64,000 bases of DNA from Falsiroseomonas tokyonensis (GTDB lineage Bacteria; Pseudomonadota; Alphaproteobacteria; Acetobacterales; Acetobacteraceae). Shown one piece after another: positions 63,809 through 64,000 of this stretch. How positions within the stretch are numbered: the stretch's first letter is position 1; each line of letters begins with the position of its first letter. Made by a program: the position numbers and the translations under genes. Under the pieces are notes generated by a model that saw only the letters and a list, made by a program, of their open reading frames with translations, did no database searches and was not told where the DNA came from. The stretch covers positions 51,014-115,013 of the forward strand of contig NZ_JAFNJS010000009.1 of assembly GCF_019024325.1 (NCBI RefSeq). Direction: 5' to 3'.

Positions 63809-64000
63809 GCTGCCGGCGGGGCTTCAAAGCCGGCCTGCGCCGGCGGGGTTTCAAAGCCGGCCTTCGCCGGCGGGGTTTCAAGCCGGCCTGCGCCGGGCGG
63901 GGTTTCAAGCCGGCCTGCGCCGGCGGGGTTTCAAGCCGGCCTGCGCCGGCGGGGTTTCAAGCCGGCCTGCGCCGGCGGGGTTTCAAGCCGGCCTGCGCCG
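63809..64000. repeat. 26-bp tandem repeat array (runs off window)
   Basis: At least seven head-to-tail copies of a 26-28-base unit, consensus GCGCCGGCGGGG followed by TTTCAAGCCGGCCT, fill 63809-64000. Copies near the left are 27-28 bases with an extra A or G; later copies are exact 26-mers. Each unit contains two GCCGGC words that can pair as hairpins. There are no spacers, so it is not CRISPR. The length is not a multiple of three and the array is intergenic, upstream of the Bug gene. Confidence 0.85.

Noticed and set aside
63744..63908. Upstream extension of the Bug gene through the repeat (KPRRRRPAL repeats)
   Set aside because: The extension is translated repeat DNA without ribosome site; the ATG at 63743 has a good site and begins a normal signal peptide.
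63809..64000. Direct repeats that could be taken for a CRISPR array
   Set aside because: The copies abut each other without unique spacers and are only 26-28 bases apart; this is a tandem minisatellite. No cas genes are nearby.

Overview
The window looks like chromosomal DNA of a very GC-rich alphaproteobacterium, most likely an Acetobacteraceae member of the Roseomonas type. This rests on extreme GC at third codon positions, four orphan Bug/TctC-type tripartite-tricarboxylate-transporter binding proteins, an RpoD-like sigma factor with an alphaproteobacterial layout, an EcfG-type general-stress promoter (GGAAC-N17-CGTT), DUF892 and HWE-kinase stress genes, and class 2 DHODH. I see about 60 protein genes, one tRNA, no insertion sequence, no prophage and no CRISPR array.

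Layout. 1-4.3 kb: a divergent two-component locus (hybrid histidine kinase on the left, response regulator plus receiver-kinase on the right). 4.35-6.5 kb: a stress-type operon with two DUF892 ferritin-like proteins flanking an HWE/HisKA_2 kinase. 6.74 kb: tRNA-Glu(UUC). 6.9-9.7 kb: a three-gene operon of type III polyketide synthase, methyltransferase and FAD oxidoreductase, the gene set expected for alkyl-resorcinol/quinone lipids. 10-13.4 kb: an RpoD paralogue and SelO. 13.4-18.7 kb: membrane and envelope proteins, including a PRC-barrel protein behind a near-perfect EcfG promoter. 18.9-21.5 kb: LysR plus ring-cleaving dioxygenase and esterase (MhqO/MhqD-like quinone detoxification).

21.7-25.6 kb: an XRE regulator followed by a tightly overlapping PyrK-like / class 1B DHODH-like / M20 carbamoylase set, which looks catabolic because the biosynthetic class 2 PyrD is encoded separately at 53.3 kb. 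25.6-29.7 kb: sulfatase, allophanate-hydrolase-C-like protein and Bug protein, divergent from a LysR gene with a perfect T-N11-A operator. 29.7-30.9 kb: an unusual STAS-kinase fusion. 30.9-40.2 kb: an IclR-controlled sugar-acid catabolic operon (DUF1537 kinase, PdxA2, Fe-alcohol dehydrogenase, sialidase-like protein, DapA-family aldolase, Bug protein, MBL hydrolase) with a divergent SDR.

40.2-42.5 kb: ABC-F ATPase and ExoD. 42.8-49.3 kb: an iron-type ABC importer with three tandem paralogous binding proteins, one double permease and one ATPase. 49.4-55.2 kb: Bug protein, MBL hydrolase, secreted protein, DMT transporter, PyrD and HAD phosphatase. 55.2-60.2 kb: CreD divergent from CreB-CreC, then a Bcr/CflA exporter. 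60.3-63.7 kb: a small unknown protein, then ArgE-like deacetylase, AstE/AspA-like deacylase and a Bug protein. 63.8 kb to the edge: a 26-bp tandem repeat array that runs out of the window.

The most unusual items are the STAS-kinase fusion, the proposed reductive pyrimidine (orotate-type) degradation cassette, the three-receptor ABC importer, the sialidase/DapA/DUF1537/PdxA2 operon and the DUF892-HWE-DUF892 operon. Functional claims are family-level inference from motifs read by eye; no similarity search was run.
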